Shown here piece by piece: positions 51,742 through 61,066 of a stretch of DNA of 64,000 nt. The notes beneath the pieces were generated by a model, which was not told where the DNA came from, did not search any database, and worked only from the letters and a program-made list of their open reading frames with translations. Source of the DNA: Sphingobium sp. JS3065 (GTDB lineage: Bacteria; Pseudomonadota; Alphaproteobacteria; Sphingomonadales; Sphingomonadaceae); the NCBI RefSeq assembly GCF_026427355.1, contig NZ_CP102664.1:2728001-2792000 (forward strand). The letters are read 5' to 3'. The first letter of the stretch is position 1; every line of letters begins with the position of its first letter. Made by a program: the position numbers and the translations under genes.

Positions 51742-51882
51742 GACGAAATAGTTTCCTGGCTGAACCGAAAGGCGGCCCCTTGCCGAGGCTCGCGCATTTC
51801 CATATTGATCGGCCAGCCGCCCGATGCAATGGCGGCTTTGTTTTTCGGCAAGGTCCGGGGCATGCCCCCGCAGGAGAAGTTC

Positions 51883-52395
51883 ATGCGCCAGTTCAGCCGC
51901 CAATCCCGCAGCGGGCGGATCCTGCTTGGCGCGGGCCTTTGCGCGCTGCTGCTGGGCGCGTCGGGCTGCACCCGCATCCGCACCCATCAGGGCTATCAGG
52001 TCGACAAGCTGCTGGTCGATTCGGTGCAGCCGGGCATCGACAACCGCGCATCGGTGGAAGGCACGCTGGGCCGGCCGACCTTCGTCGCGCAGTTCGGCGA
52101 CCAGGACTGGTATTATGTGTCGCGGGACATGCGCGCACTGGCCTTTTCCAATCCCAAGCCGGTGGCACAGACAGTGCTGCATGTCCGTTTCGATGCGGCG
52201 GGCAACGTCGTGGCGGTGGACCGCATGGGGCTGGAGCAGGTCGCGAAAATTTCCCCCTCCGGCGACAAGACGCCGACGCTGGGCCGCCATCGCAGCCTGT
52301 TCGACGAGATTTTCGGCAATATCGGCGCGGTCGGCGCAGGTGGCATGGGCGGCGGTGGCGGCGGCAGCAACACCGGCGGCCCGAACGGCAGCTAA
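51883..52395 (+). CDS. bamE: Outer-membrane assembly lipoprotein BamE (SmpA/OmlA)
   Basis: Small lipoprotein of the beta-barrel assembly machine. The 170-residue protein has a lipobox LGASGC, then the SmpA/OmlA fold: GYQVDKLLVDSVQPGIDNRA, SVEGTLGRPTFVAQFGDQDW, YYVSRDM and VLHVRFDAAGNVVAVDRMG. A Gly/Ser-rich tail (near residue 155) closes it. AGGAG seven bases before ATG 51883. Divergent from the bc1 chaperone gene. Confidence 0.92.
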   Translation: MRQFSRQSRSGRILLGAGLCALLLGASGCTRIRTHQGYQVDKLLVDSVQPGIDNRASVEGTLGRPTFVAQFGDQDWYYVSRDMRALAFSNPKPVAQTVLHVRFDAAGNVVAVDRMGLEQVAKISPSGDKTPTLGRHRSLFDEIFGNIGAVGAGGMGGGGGGSNTGGPNGS

Positions 52396-52409
52396 GGGTT
52401 TTCGATGCC

Positions 52410-52463
52410 CGTTCCCGCGAGGGCGGGAGCGCCGAACGCCCGGCGGCGGGGGCTTGCACCCCC
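52410..52463. terminator. Paired hairpins between convergent bamE and SDR gene
   Basis: CGTTCCCGC/GCGGGAGCG (52410-52431, one mismatch) and GGGGG/CCCCC (52448-52463, six-base loop) lie in the 68-bp gap between the two convergent stops. Neither has a T-run, but the position fits transcript ends for both genes. Confidence 0.5.
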
Positions 52464-53336
52464 TTACGACGTCATGAGCAAGCCATCGGCCAAGGGCATC
52501 GGCCGATAGCCCAATGCCCGCAACCGATCGATATTCAGGGCCGGAAAGCCCCAATCCTCCCCATCCGCCCCAGTCTCATGAAAAACCGGCGCGCCCGTCT
52601 GCCCGGACAGCAATCGCGCCAGTTCCGCAATCGTCGTGCGAACCCCGCTGCCGACATTGAAAGGCCCGGCCCCCTCGCTCGCCAACAGCAGCAGCATCGC
52701 CTGCGCCACATCGTCGACATGGACCAGATCTGCCCCGAACGCGCCGCTGCCATGGACGCGGATCGCCCTTCCGCTTGCGGCGGCGCTCGCCATCGCGCCG
52801 ACAGCGCCGCTTCGCTGATCCGGCCCATAGACCGAAGCCAGCCGCAACGTCTGGAGCAGCACATCCTGCCCCCGGCAGCGTTCCGACGCATAGATTTCCT
52901 GGGCGACCTTCGATCCCAGATAATAGCCCCGGCTGCGCGGGAAGAGCGGCGCATGCTCGTCCGGCGGATCGGGAGCCGGCGCATAGGCATTGGCGCTGCT
53001 CGCCAGCATGATCCGCCCCACGCCTGCCCGAATCGCGGCATCGACCAGCTTCAGCGTGCCGAGCGCGTTGATCCGCCAGCAGCGTTCCGCTTCATCCAGG
53101 TCGCCATGATCGGCGGGAATGTGCGCGGCAAGATGGACCAGCGCCGCGCAGCCGGTCAGCGCCACCTCCCCCACATCCGACAGGTCGAGAAACGCCCATT
53201 CATCCACCGCTCCGACAGGCCGACGGCGGCCGAGATGGCGGATGCGCCAGCCAGCCCGGCGCGCCGCCGTCGCGAAATGGCGGCCGACAAAGCCCGAACC
53301 GCCGGTCATGGCCAACAGCGGCGAGACGGCGCTCAT
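52464..53336 (-). CDS. NAD-dependent epimerase/dehydratase (extended SDR)
   Basis: A 290-residue Rossmann-fold enzyme acting on nucleotide sugars: LAMTGGSGFVGRHF (NAD-binding GxxGxxG at residues 12-18), LVHLAAHIPAD, SSANAYAP and the active-site YxxxK in YYLGSKVAQE. C-terminal part FNVGSGVRTTIAELARLL fits UDP-sugar epimerases. Last gene of the exopolysaccharide operon; its ATG overlaps the ATP-grasp stop (ATGA). Confidence 0.87.
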   Translation of the reverse strand: MSAVSPLLAMTGGSGFVGRHFATAARRAGWRIRHLGRRRPVGAVDEWAFLDLSDVGEVALTGCAALVHLAAHIPADHGDLDEAERCWRINALGTLKLVDAAIRAGVGRIMLASSANAYAPAPDPPDEHAPLFPRSRGYYLGSKVAQEIYASERCRGQDVLLQTLRLASVYGPDQRSGAVGAMASAAASGRAIRVHGSGAFGADLVHVDDVAQAMLLLLASEGAGPFNVGSGVRTTIAELARLLSGQTGAPVFHETGADGEDWGFPALNIDRLRALGYRPMPLADGLLMTS

Positions 53337-54316
53337 CGCACCGCGTCGATCCGTTCCTGCGGCACGAACATTTCGTCCAGATAGCGCAGGATCACCCCGG
53401 ACCGGATCGGCGGCTGCACCAGTGGCGTGCCGTGGAGCAGCTTCCGCACGCACATCTCCACCTCGTTGAAGCCCGCCATGGCGCGCAGCGGAGTCGTGCC
53501 GGAAAAGCGCGCGTTGATCTCGAACACGCGGGGGATGCCATCGGCGTCCGTGCGGAACTGGAAATTGGCGGGGCCATGGGGTTGCAGCGCCCGGCCAAGC
53601 GTCCGCACCTGTTCGTTGAGGTCCGGATAATCGCCGGTATAGGCCCGGTAGGTGTTGCCGTCGCGCAGGTCGCGGCGCATCACGATGGACGCCTGCACTT
53701 CCCCATCGAAGACGAGCGTGCTGGCGGTATATTCGCAATCGGCATCGCCCACGCATTGCTGCACGACCAGCCCGCTGCGCCCCTCCAGCGCCGATGCCAG
53801 TCCGGCGCGGTCATGGACCAGCGACACCCCGACCGAGCGGGCGCCGATGCGCGGCTTCACCACCAGCGGAAATCCGACCGTTTCGATCAGCGCCTCTACC
53901 GCCGCCTCATCTTCGCCAGCGGCCGAGGCGGGGTGCGGCAGGCCGACGCTTTCGAAGAAGCGCGCCGTCTCCAGCTTGTCGTCGGCGATAGCAACCACGC
54001 GGGGATCGCTGACCAGCACATGCGTCCCGAACAGCGCCTCCAGCCGGTGCCGTTCGGCGGCGAACCAGGACAATTCGACATCGGTTCCGACCAGCACCAT
54101 GTCCGGCCGTTCCCGGTCCAGCAACTGATGGATGCGGTCGCCAAAGGCCGGGTCGTCGGCGAAGGGCAGGCGATAGGCCGCGTCCGCCCAATAGAGGCCG
54201 GAGGAAAGCGGATTGGGATCTGCGGCGATCACGCTGCATTCCAAAGGCGATTGCCGCAGCGACTTGATGATGCCCTGCCCCAGGACGGCGCCCGCGCCTG
54301 TCACCAGAATCTTCAT
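53333..54316 (-). CDS. ATP-grasp domain protein (carbamoyl-phosphate synthase-like)
   Basis: A 327-residue ATP-grasp ligase. MKILVTGAGAVLGQGI is a Rossmann-like pre-ATP-grasp start; LVVKPRIGARSVGVSLV and the later VFEINARFSGTTPLRAM (Mg/ATP-binding E and N) are the grasp motifs. Such enzymes join a carboxylate to an amine or carbamoyl group. Within this locus it may decorate a sugar or peptide part of the polymer; the substrate is unknown. Overlaps genes on both sides by four bases. Confidence 0.8.
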   Translation of the reverse strand: MKILVTGAGAVLGQGIIKSLRQSPLECSVIAADPNPLSSGLYWADAAYRLPFADDPAFGDRIHQLLDRERPDMVLVGTDVELSWFAAERHRLEALFGTHVLVSDPRVVAIADDKLETARFFESVGLPHPASAAGEDEAAVEALIETVGFPLVVKPRIGARSVGVSLVHDRAGLASALEGRSGLVVQQCVGDADCEYTASTLVFDGEVQASIVMRRDLRDGNTYRAYTGDYPDLNEQVRTLGRALQPHGPANFQFRTDADGIPRVFEINARFSGTTPLRAMAGFNEVEMCVRKLLHGTPLVQPPIRSGVILRYLDEMFVPQERIDAVR

Positions 54317-55029
54317 GCGAAGAACCGGCAGAGCCGCTCCTGCGTGGCGGCGGACAGGGTGGTGGCGCGGATGGCGAGCATCTGGTCCTCCGGATCGAAA
54401 TCGATGTCGCGGCTTTCGATGGTCACACTCTCTCCCCTAATCTCTATCATCGCCCATTTCGGCGTCCGGTCCCCATCGTCGCGGGGCTGGCCGAGCGCGG
54501 CGAGGGTGAAGATGGTGGCGGCGGCGCAATCATAGCGGCGATGCCGGTGCACATGGCCGAACAGGCCGTAGAGGAAACCCCGCGCCGCCACCGTGGCGGC
54601 CGCCTCCTCCGCCTCCTGCACCGAACGGATATAGCGCCAGTCGCCGAAATCGAAGGGATTGGCATGGGCGGCGAACAGCGGCCCGTGCGACCAGCTTTCC
54701 CGCCAGTCGAACGCCGTCATGCAGCCGGGCGGGATATGGGCGGCGGTCCAGTCGACGCTCTCGCGCAGCCAGTCGGGCAGTTCAGCGTGATAGGCCTCCG
54801 CCGCCGGCGATCCCTGATAGAGGATATCGTGATTGCCGCTGATCAGGATCGCCCCGTCGCGGGCCGCCGCGCCCTGCACCAGTTCCAGCGTCTCCAGCGG
54901 CTGCACGCCATAGGTCAGCAGGTCGCCCAGGATCAGCATCCGGTCGAACCCCTCCCGCCGCGCAGCGGTAAGCGCGAGTTGCAGCGGGTCGCTGGCGGCA
55001 TGGATATCGGTCAATACCGCTATTCGCAT
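54313..55029 (-). CDS. Calcineurin-like metallophosphoesterase
   Basis: A 238-residue phosphoesterase with the motif set MRIAVLTDIHA (D-x-H), LILGDLLTYG (GD), ILISGNHDIL (GNHD) and LFGHVHRHRR (GHxH), which binds two metal ions. The target phosphate ester is unknown. The gene overlaps its upstream glycosyltransferase by ten bases and the ATP-grasp gene by four, so it belongs to the polysaccharide operon, unusual company for this fold. Confidence 0.85.
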   Translation of the reverse strand: MRIAVLTDIHAASDPLQLALTAARREGFDRMLILGDLLTYGVQPLETLELVQGAAARDGAILISGNHDILYQGSPAAEAYHAELPDWLRESVDWTAAHIPPGCMTAFDWRESWSHGPLFAAHANPFDFGDWRYIRSVQEAEEAAATVAARGFLYGLFGHVHRHRRYDCAAATIFTLAALGQPRDDGDRTPKWAMIEIRGESVTIESRDIDFDPEDQMLAIRATTLSAATQERLCRFFA

Positions 55030-56156
55030 GGCGACACCGAACGGGCCAGAGGAGCTATGGCGAAGCGTGGACGGCGAGCGTCGACCAATTCCCGATAAAG
55101 GTCGAGATGCGCCGCCGCGCACCCTTCGATGGAAAAGCGCCGGGCGGCCTTCAGCGCGCCCCGCGACAGCGCGGCATAGCGGGCATCGTCGCTCAGCGTC
55201 TCCACGACCGCCTGCGCCAGCGCGGCGGGGTCGGATGGCGGGACAAGCACGCCATTGACGCCCGGCATCACCATTTCGCGATTGCCCGCCACCGCCGTCG
55301 CGATGATGGGCAGGCCGCTCATCGCCGCTTCGATCATCGCGATGGGAAAACCCTCCCAGAGGGAGCAGTTCACGAACAGATCCGCCTGCCGCATCAGCGC
55401 GTCGACATCGTCGCGGGCGCCCAGCAGTTCGACCGGCGCGTCCAGCGCCTCCATCCGAAGCCGGTCGAACTCCGGCCCCCCGCCTGCGATGCAGATGCGG
55501 GCGGTTCGGCCCTGCGCCGCCAATGCTTCGGTCAAGGGGCGCGCGGCGCGCAACAGGGTCGGATAATCCTTCTGCGCCGACACCGTCCCGACGGCGAGGA
55601 TCATGGGATCGCGTCCGGCGGCCCCGCGCGGCTCCCGCGCCTGGAACCGGGTGCTGGCCGCGTTCAGGATCATGCGGATGGGCTTGCGCGCATGGCCGCG
55701 CAACAGCGCCTCGCACTGGTCGCTGATCGCGACATAGCTGTCGACGATGCGGTTGAAGAGCGCGAACGCCGCAGGGGGGAAGGACAGGCGGCTATTATGA
55801 TGAGTCAGCACCACCGGCACGCGGGGCATGGCGATCGCGATGGGAAACAGGGCGCGGGCGCTGTGGGCATGGATCACGTCCGGCTGGATCGTCCGCAGCG
55901 CCCGGCGCAACGCCAGCGCCCCGCCCAGCCAGTCGTTGCGATTGGCCAGGCCCAGGGAAAGGGCCTTCGCGCCGCCCCGCCGCACCCGACCCATCATCGC
56001 CGCTTCGGTGCCGGGCGCATTGCCCACCTGCGCCGCATCGCTGAGGGCTATGACAGCCGCCTCATGCCCCGCCCCGGCAAAGGCTTCCGCCAGATTGCAG
56101 ACCAGCATTTCCGCACCGCCGGAAGTGAAGCTGGTGAGGATGGAACAGATGCGCAT
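55020..56156 (-). CDS. Glycosyltransferase family 4 (GT-B)
   Basis: A 378-residue GT-B glycosyltransferase. ILTSFTSGGAEMLVCNLAEA is the acceptor-side start, DVIHAHSARALFPIAIAMPR follows, and the donor-binding domain has MILAVGTVSAQKDYPTLLRA and NCSLWEGFPIAMIEAAMSGL (the EGFPxxxxEAM motif). It transfers a sugar from an activated nucleotide donor during repeat-unit synthesis. The start is ATG 56156, one base after the sulfotransferase stop. Confidence 0.88.
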   Translation of the reverse strand: MRICSILTSFTSGGAEMLVCNLAEAFAGAGHEAAVIALSDAAQVGNAPGTEAAMMGRVRRGGAKALSLGLANRNDWLGGALALRRALRTIQPDVIHAHSARALFPIAIAMPRVPVVLTHHNSRLSFPPAAFALFNRIVDSYVAISDQCEALLRGHARKPIRMILNAASTRFQAREPRGAAGRDPMILAVGTVSAQKDYPTLLRAARPLTEALAAQGRTARICIAGGGPEFDRLRMEALDAPVELLGARDDVDALMRQADLFVNCSLWEGFPIAMIEAAMSGLPIIATAVAGNREMVMPGVNGVLVPPSDPAALAQAVVETLSDDARYAALSRGALKAARRFSIEGCAAAHLDLYRELVDARRPRFAIAPLARSVSPCE

Positions 56157-56157
56157 G

Positions 56158-57015
56158 TCACAGATCGACGCCGGTGGCAGCCAGCAGGGAAAGGGCACGC
56201 GGCGACAAATCCGTGCGGCACCGCTCCAGAACCAGATCGGCCTGGCCGGGGCTTAGCCACTCGGCGAAGCCGCCCGCCTTGCCGCTGCGCATGCGCAGGC
56301 TCTGGTCGTCGTTGCGGTCATAATCATGGCCGGGAATGCCGCCGTCGCGCTCCTTGTCGCGCATCCGGTCGAACTGCGCCGCCGCGACGGCGCGGGCGAG
56401 GATGGCGGGCCGCGGCTCCACGCCCAGGAAAGCAAGGATGGCCGCGACGGTCGGCATCGGCTCGCCCAGCATATGTTCATAGCTGATGAGGTGATGCGGG
56501 CGCCCTTCCAGCCCCGCCGCCCAGCCGTTCAGATAGCCGGTCAGCGCCGCCATTCCATATTTCGGCTCATCCAGAAAGGCGGCCATGTCGCCGGAAAAGC
56601 TCTTCTTGTGCCGGGTCGCATGGAAATAGGCGGACACGATCACGTCGCGGGGATCGCGGACCAGGAACAGCACCGGCCGGTCGAGGAACAGCCGTTCCCG
56701 ATAGGGCAGATGGCTGACCAGGATCAGCGGCATGCCCGCATCGCGGGTCCGCCCGACGAAGGCGTCGATTCCGCGCACCGGATCGCGGTCGAAATTGGGC
56801 AGGACGCGGAAGGTGCTGGTAAGGTCAGGCTCGAAACCCAGCCCCGCGCTCTCCGCGAAATAGCAGGAGAGCAGATAGCGCAGCCAGGTTCGCCCGCTCT
56901 TGGGGTAGGATACGAGGAAAGCGTCGGCCCGCGCCGCCGCCAGGCGCAGATGCGGTTCGTCCCGCAACCGCCGCCGCATCGCCCGCGCAAAGCCCTTCAG
57001 CGACATCATGTTCAT
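56158..57015 (-). CDS. Sulfotransferase (PAPS-dependent)
   Basis: A 285-residue sulfotransferase. The 5'-phosphosulfate loop is FLVSYPKSGRTWLRYL near residues 33-48, and the 3'-phosphate site is VLFLVRDPRDVIVSAYF. C-terminal MRSGKAGGFAEWLSPGQAD resembles the RxGxxGDW cap motif of the cytosolic-type family. In this operon it may sulfate a sugar hydroxyl of the polysaccharide. It overlaps the upstream glycosyltransferase by four bases. Confidence 0.88.
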   Translation of the reverse strand: MNMMSLKGFARAMRRRLRDEPHLRLAAARADAFLVSYPKSGRTWLRYLLSCYFAESAGLGFEPDLTSTFRVLPNFDRDPVRGIDAFVGRTRDAGMPLILVSHLPYRERLFLDRPVLFLVRDPRDVIVSAYFHATRHKKSFSGDMAAFLDEPKYGMAALTGYLNGWAAGLEGRPHHLISYEHMLGEPMPTVAAILAFLGVEPRPAILARAVAAAQFDRMRDKERDGGIPGHDYDRNDDQSLRMRSGKAGGFAEWLSPGQADLVLERCRTDLSPRALSLLAATGVDL

Positions 57016-58148
57016 GATCCTGCCCTCACGCGATGATGGTCGAGGACGCTGGCGATGACCGACTGCCAGCGGGCAAGCACCTGATCATGGCCGAACTGCG
57101 CCATCCGTTCCCGCGCCCCGGCCCCCAGGGCCTGGCGCCGGGCTTCGTCGGCGCAAAGCGCGGCAATCGCCTCGCCCAGCGCCGCCACTTCGCCGACGGG
57201 CACCAGCAGGCCGCTTTTGCCATGCTCGATCATTTCGGCCGGACCCCATTGGCAGTCGAAGGAGATGACCGGCAGCCCCGCGCCCATCGCCTCCCCCACC
57301 ACGATGCCCCAGCCTTCGAAGCGCGACGACAGGACGAACAGGTCGGATTGCGGAACCCATTCGCCCGGCTTCTCCGTCACGCCGGGCAGGCTGACCCGCT
57401 CCGTCAGGCCCAGGTGCGCGCATTGCCGTTCCAGCGCGCCCCGTTCCGGCCCCTCGCCCCAGATCGTCAGGGTCCAGTCGGGGATGCGCCCGGCCACCCG
57501 GGCAAAGGCGTCCAGCAGCAGATCGAAGCCCTTTTGCGGCACCAGCCGCCCGACAGCGCCGATGGTGCGGCCGCCGGGCCTGGCTTCCGCGCCCATGACG
57601 GCAGGCGGCACGGGATTGGGGATCACCCAGCCCTTCACATCCATCGCCGCCTGGAACCAGTCCATCGCCCCCTGCGTCATGGTGATCAGGCCCGCCGCTC
57701 GCGGATAGGTCATCCGCCGCAGCCTGCTCCAGACCGGTCCCACCGCCTGGAGCGCGGGATTGTTGCGTTCCGACACGATCACCGGAATGCCGAGCGTCCG
57801 GGCGGCCAGCAGCGACAATATGTTGGTGCGCGTCAGGAAGCTCACGACCAGTTCGGGCCGAACCTCTTGCAGCGCGCGCTTCAGCAGCCTCCGCCGCCGC
57901 AGCATCGCCAGCGCGCCGGTCGCAGCGGAGCGGCGGCGCGACTTCATGCCCAGCCGGATGATCCGCACATCGGGATGATAGGCGTAATAGGAGGGCGCCG
58001 ACGGCTCCTCGAACACGATCAGGGCGATGACCCAGCCCTGCGCTGCGAAATGGTTGCAGAGCAGGCTGACGATATGTTCAGACCCGCCCGCGCCCAGCCC
58101 CGGCAGGACGAAGGCGAGCATGGGCGGCCTGGATGCTCTTACCAGCAT
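57012..58148 (-). CDS. Glycosyltransferase family 4 (GT-B)
   Basis: A 378-residue GT-B enzyme: LAFVLPGLGAGGSEHIVSLL start, VIVSERNNPALQAVG linker region, GAVGRLVPQKGFDLLLDAFA (donor-domain start) and VLSSRFEGWGIVVGEAMGAG (the E-x7-E donor motif). It resembles WcaI/amylovoran-type transferases. The second GT of the operon, distinct in sequence from the one at 55-56 kb. Confidence 0.88.
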   Translation of the reverse strand: MLVRASRPPMLAFVLPGLGAGGSEHIVSLLCNHFAAQGWVIALIVFEEPSAPSYYAYHPDVRIIRLGMKSRRRSAATGALAMLRRRRLLKRALQEVRPELVVSFLTRTNILSLLAARTLGIPVIVSERNNPALQAVGPVWSRLRRMTYPRAAGLITMTQGAMDWFQAAMDVKGWVIPNPVPPAVMGAEARPGGRTIGAVGRLVPQKGFDLLLDAFARVAGRIPDWTLTIWGEGPERGALERQCAHLGLTERVSLPGVTEKPGEWVPQSDLFVLSSRFEGWGIVVGEAMGAGLPVISFDCQWGPAEMIEHGKSGLLVPVGEVAALGEAIAALCADEARRQALGAGARERMAQFGHDQVLARWQSVIASVLDHHRVRAGS

Positions 58149-58283
58149 GGGGGCGGAGTCCTTCGATATATCACGCCGTTACGCCGTTCAGTGTCCTTGC
58201 CGAGGCGTCTCAAGTCTATTGCGCGAAGGGGTTAGGGGGCGGCCCTTTGGATCAGTGCCGTCCCGCCCCGGCACGACTGCGCG

Positions 58284-59507
58284 TCAATAATGGATGCGCA
58301 GTTCCAGGCCCCCGCGAATGCGGTCGAATTCGTCCAGCGCGACGCTGCTGTCGCGTTTGGAAAAGCGCGCCGTCGCCGCGATGGCGACGCGGCGGTTGAC
58401 GGCATATTCCAGCTCGCCGGTGAGGCCATAGAGATTGTCGGTGTCGTCAGTGCCGAAATATTTGCTGCGGCGGTAGAGAATGCCCAGCCGACCATTCAGA
58501 TTATGGCGGATTTCCTGGTTGATCCCCAGCCGGAAGCGCATGTCCTCACGGGACTGCACCCCGGTCCGGTAGGTGGCGACATTGCCGATGAAACCATCCA
58601 GCGTGATGGTGGTGCGGGGCCGAGGGGCGTAGGCCAGGCCGATCTGCACCGACATGCGGGTTTGCGATTCGATCAGCTTGTCCTTGGCGTCCAGGCGATA
58701 GACGCCCACCGCGGCATCGCCGCGCAGCGTGCCGCCCGGATCGATGGCGATGCCGATCCGGCCGCCATAGGTCGACGCATCGCGGTTGAACTGGCCCGGC
58801 GTCGGAGCCAGCCGGAAGTTGCGATGCGCCGCGACCCCCTCCACGAAAAGGCTCGCCAGCGGCGAAACGCGCATCATCACCCGCGCAAGGCCGCCGACCG
58901 CGTCCAGATCGCGTTCCTCGTCGATGACGCGGGTGTAGCGCATCCGCGCGCCGGTCGCCTTGAACAAAAATCCGATACGCGAACCCTGATGCAGATAGGA
59001 CAGGTCGCCATCCACCATATTCAGTTCACGCGGGCCGATACTGGGCAGGGTGTTGCCCTCCGGCTCGCCCCGATCCTCTATGAGATGCTGCCAACTGGCG
59101 GCGACGTTCAGCCGGTCCGCGGCTGACGGGTTCCAGTTCAGCCCGGCGGACACGCGCCCGCCCTCCGCATTTTCCTTGTCATATTGGAAATATCTGCGGA
59201 AATCCCCCTCCGCCCGGGCGGTCAGTTCCAGTGCGCTGCCCTTGCGGAGCAGGTCGACATAGGGACGGAACTGAAGCCTGAAATCATCCTTCTCGCCAAA
59301 AGCCTGGGCATAGATATTGCTGTCATATTCCAGCCGGGCGCTGCCGCCGATCCTGACCGTCGCACTGCCCAGCGTCAGCGGCGTCGGTTCGAACAGTGCG
59401 GCGGGCGCGCCTTGCATGGGATCAGTGGAGTCCAGATCCTGCGCATGGGCGTCAGCCGCCGCCAACAGCAATATGGCGGCCGCTCCCCCCGAAGCCAGAC
59501 CGCGCAT
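58284..59507 (-). CDS. Outer-membrane beta-barrel protein of polysaccharide locus (BBP2-like)
   Basis: A 407-residue protein with a signal peptide ending ADAHAQ, then many alternating strands ending in aromatic RIHY, as in a transmembrane barrel (ARLEYDSNIYAQAFGEKDDF, GGRIGIAIDPGGTLRGDAAV). It fits the 'putative beta-barrel porin 2' family, often found beside Wza-like exporters in capsule and exopolysaccharide operons. ATG 59507 shares a base with the Wza stop; a GTG at 59516 is an alternative. Likely takes part in passage of polymer through the outer membrane. Confidence 0.8.
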   Translation of the reverse strand: MRGLASGGAAAILLLAAADAHAQDLDSTDPMQGAPAALFEPTPLTLGSATVRIGGSARLEYDSNIYAQAFGEKDDFRLQFRPYVDLLRKGSALELTARAEGDFRRYFQYDKENAEGGRVSAGLNWNPSAADRLNVAASWQHLIEDRGEPEGNTLPSIGPRELNMVDGDLSYLHQGSRIGFLFKATGARMRYTRVIDEERDLDAVGGLARVMMRVSPLASLFVEGVAAHRNFRLAPTPGQFNRDASTYGGRIGIAIDPGGTLRGDAAVGVYRLDAKDKLIESQTRMSVQIGLAYAPRPRTTITLDGFIGNVATYRTGVQSREDMRFRLGINQEIRHNLNGRLGILYRRSKYFGTDDTDNLYGLTGELEYAVNRRVAIAATARFSKRDSSVALDEFDRIRGGLELRIHY

Positions 59508-60082
59508 CAGAACCACTTCTCATAGATGCGCACCGTGTCGCCGGGCTGGATCATGTCGCGTTCGCCCGCCCGCCCGACGACCTGCCGGCCATCGACCATG
59601 CGGGTGATGGCGACGCTGCCCTGTTCGGCGCGGAAGGTATAGCCGCCCGCGACGGACACCGCCGCCAGCACCGACATGCCCGCGCGATATTGATATTCGC
59701 CGGGGCTTTTGACCTCACCCAGCACATAGAAGGGGCGCAGCTTCAGCGGCTGGACGCTGACCGTGGGCGCGTTCAGCAACTGGCGCTGGGTCAGTTGCCG
59801 GGCGATGCTGGCCTGCAATTCCGGAACCGTCTTGCCGCCTGCGTCGACGTCGCCCAGCACCGGCAGGGAAATCTGGCCGCGATCGTTGATCGTATAGCTG
59901 CTGTCGCCGGAATCGGTCCCGGCGAGGCCCGGAATCATCACCCGCACCTCGTCCCCCGCGCCCAGGCGATAGGCGACCGTCGGCGCGGGCGGCAGGCTGG
60001 CGAGGCCCGAAAGCCCGCTCGAACAGGCCGTAGTCAGGGCGAAAAGGCCAAGGAAAAGACCATGATAAAGCCGGTTGCGCAT
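59507..60082 (-). CDS. Polysaccharide export lipoprotein (Wza/GumB-like)
   Basis: A 191-residue periplasmic/outer-membrane lipoprotein: lipobox LTTACS, the Poly_export domain (AYRLGAGDEVRVMIPG, YTINDRGQISLPVLGDV, LQASIARQLTQ) and one SLBB domain (FYVLGEVKSPGEYQYRAGMS, IQPGDTVRIYE). Shorter than Wza, it fits the GumB group in which a separate barrel protein completes the pore, agreeing with the barrel gene that follows. Confidence 0.9.
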   Translation of the reverse strand: MRNRLYHGLFLGLFALTTACSSGLSGLASLPPAPTVAYRLGAGDEVRVMIPGLAGTDSGDSSYTINDRGQISLPVLGDVDAGGKTVPELQASIARQLTQRQLLNAPTVSVQPLKLRPFYVLGEVKSPGEYQYRAGMSVLAAVSVAGGYTFRAEQGSVAITRMVDGRQVVGRAGERDMIQPGDTVRIYEKWF

Positions 60083-60219
60083 GTGCGTCCCCTCTCAATT
60101 GGTTGAGCGGAAGTTTAAGCCCTTCGGCTGATTCAAGGGCGGGCAATAACGGATCGGCAGCGGGCAAATAGGGACAAGAGGCCGGGCGCTTTGGGGATGA
60201 TTCGAAGGAGAGAGGCCTT

Positions 60220-61062
60220 CTAAGCCGCCAGCCGCCGGTCCCGCCGCCAATGGCTGAGATCCCGGCCGATCAGATTTTCCAGATCGGCCATGTCCCGCGC
60301 ATAATAGTCGACCATGCGCTGGCGCAGCGCCGGGGCAAGCGGCGGATAGGCGATCTGCCGGGCGAACACCCCGCGCACCCGTTCGAAGACGGCATTGCCG
60401 CGCAGCGGGCGCACCGCCTCCTTCAACGGAGCGAGCGCGGTGCGCACCGGCAGGGGCAGGAAGCGTTCGCTGCTGTCGTTGCGCGGATCGGACCCCACCT
60501 GCGTCGAATAATGGCAGGGCGCGCCGATATGGTCGCTGACGATCGCGACGGTCGCTTCGGGCGCGGCCTTCACATCCTCGAACAGCAGCACCTTGATCTG
60601 ATCCGCATCGAAATGGTCGAGCCAGCGGCGCAGATGCCGGGCATAGAGGCCATCCTCCAGAAAGCGCGGCTGATCGTTGGGGCATCCGCCCAGATAATGT
60701 TCCGGCCCCTCCGTCACCGTGCCGCGCCGGAACAGCATCTTGTAATCCGAATAGGCGCGGTCGACCGGGTTGCGTAACTGCACCACCAGCCGCGCCTTGG
60801 GCAAAGCGGCCGCGAGACGCGCGGCGGCGGCGGGATGGGCGAAATAATCGGCGGATTTCTCCCCCAGCATCTGATCGGGCCGCGCCCCATCAAAGAAACC
60901 GCGATAATGATCCAGGCCGAGGTCATAATCCTGGCTGAAGAAATGCGGTTCCGGCGCGGGCAGGTAGATGGCCGGATTGTCCTGAAGCTGGTTGTGGATC
61001 CAGGTCGTCGCGCCCTTGACGGCGCCGATGATGACGAAATGCGGCAGGCGGTCGTTGCTCAT
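60220..61062 (-). CDS. Sulfotransferase (heparan-sulfate type)
   Basis: A 280-residue enzyme: FVIIGAVKGATTWIHNQLQD near residues 9-28 is the PAPS-binding loop of the NDST/heparan-sulfate-like group, GEKSADYFAHP the substrate strand, LVVQLRNPVDRAYSDYKML the 3'-phosphate site. It differs from the sulfotransferase at 56-57 kb, so the polymer may be sulfated at two positions. ATG 61062 is four bases after the aminotransferase stop; an open stretch upstream is rejected as overlap. Confidence 0.87.
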   Translation of the reverse strand: MSNDRLPHFVIIGAVKGATTWIHNQLQDNPAIYLPAPEPHFFSQDYDLGLDHYRGFFDGARPDQMLGEKSADYFAHPAAAARLAAALPKARLVVQLRNPVDRAYSDYKMLFRRGTVTEGPEHYLGGCPNDQPRFLEDGLYARHLRRWLDHFDADQIKVLLFEDVKAAPEATVAIVSDHIGAPCHYSTQVGSDPRNDSSERFLPLPVRTALAPLKEAVRPLRGNAVFERVRGVFARQIAYPPLAPALRQRMVDYYARDMADLENLIGRDLSHWRRDRRLAA

Positions 61063-61066
61063 CGTC

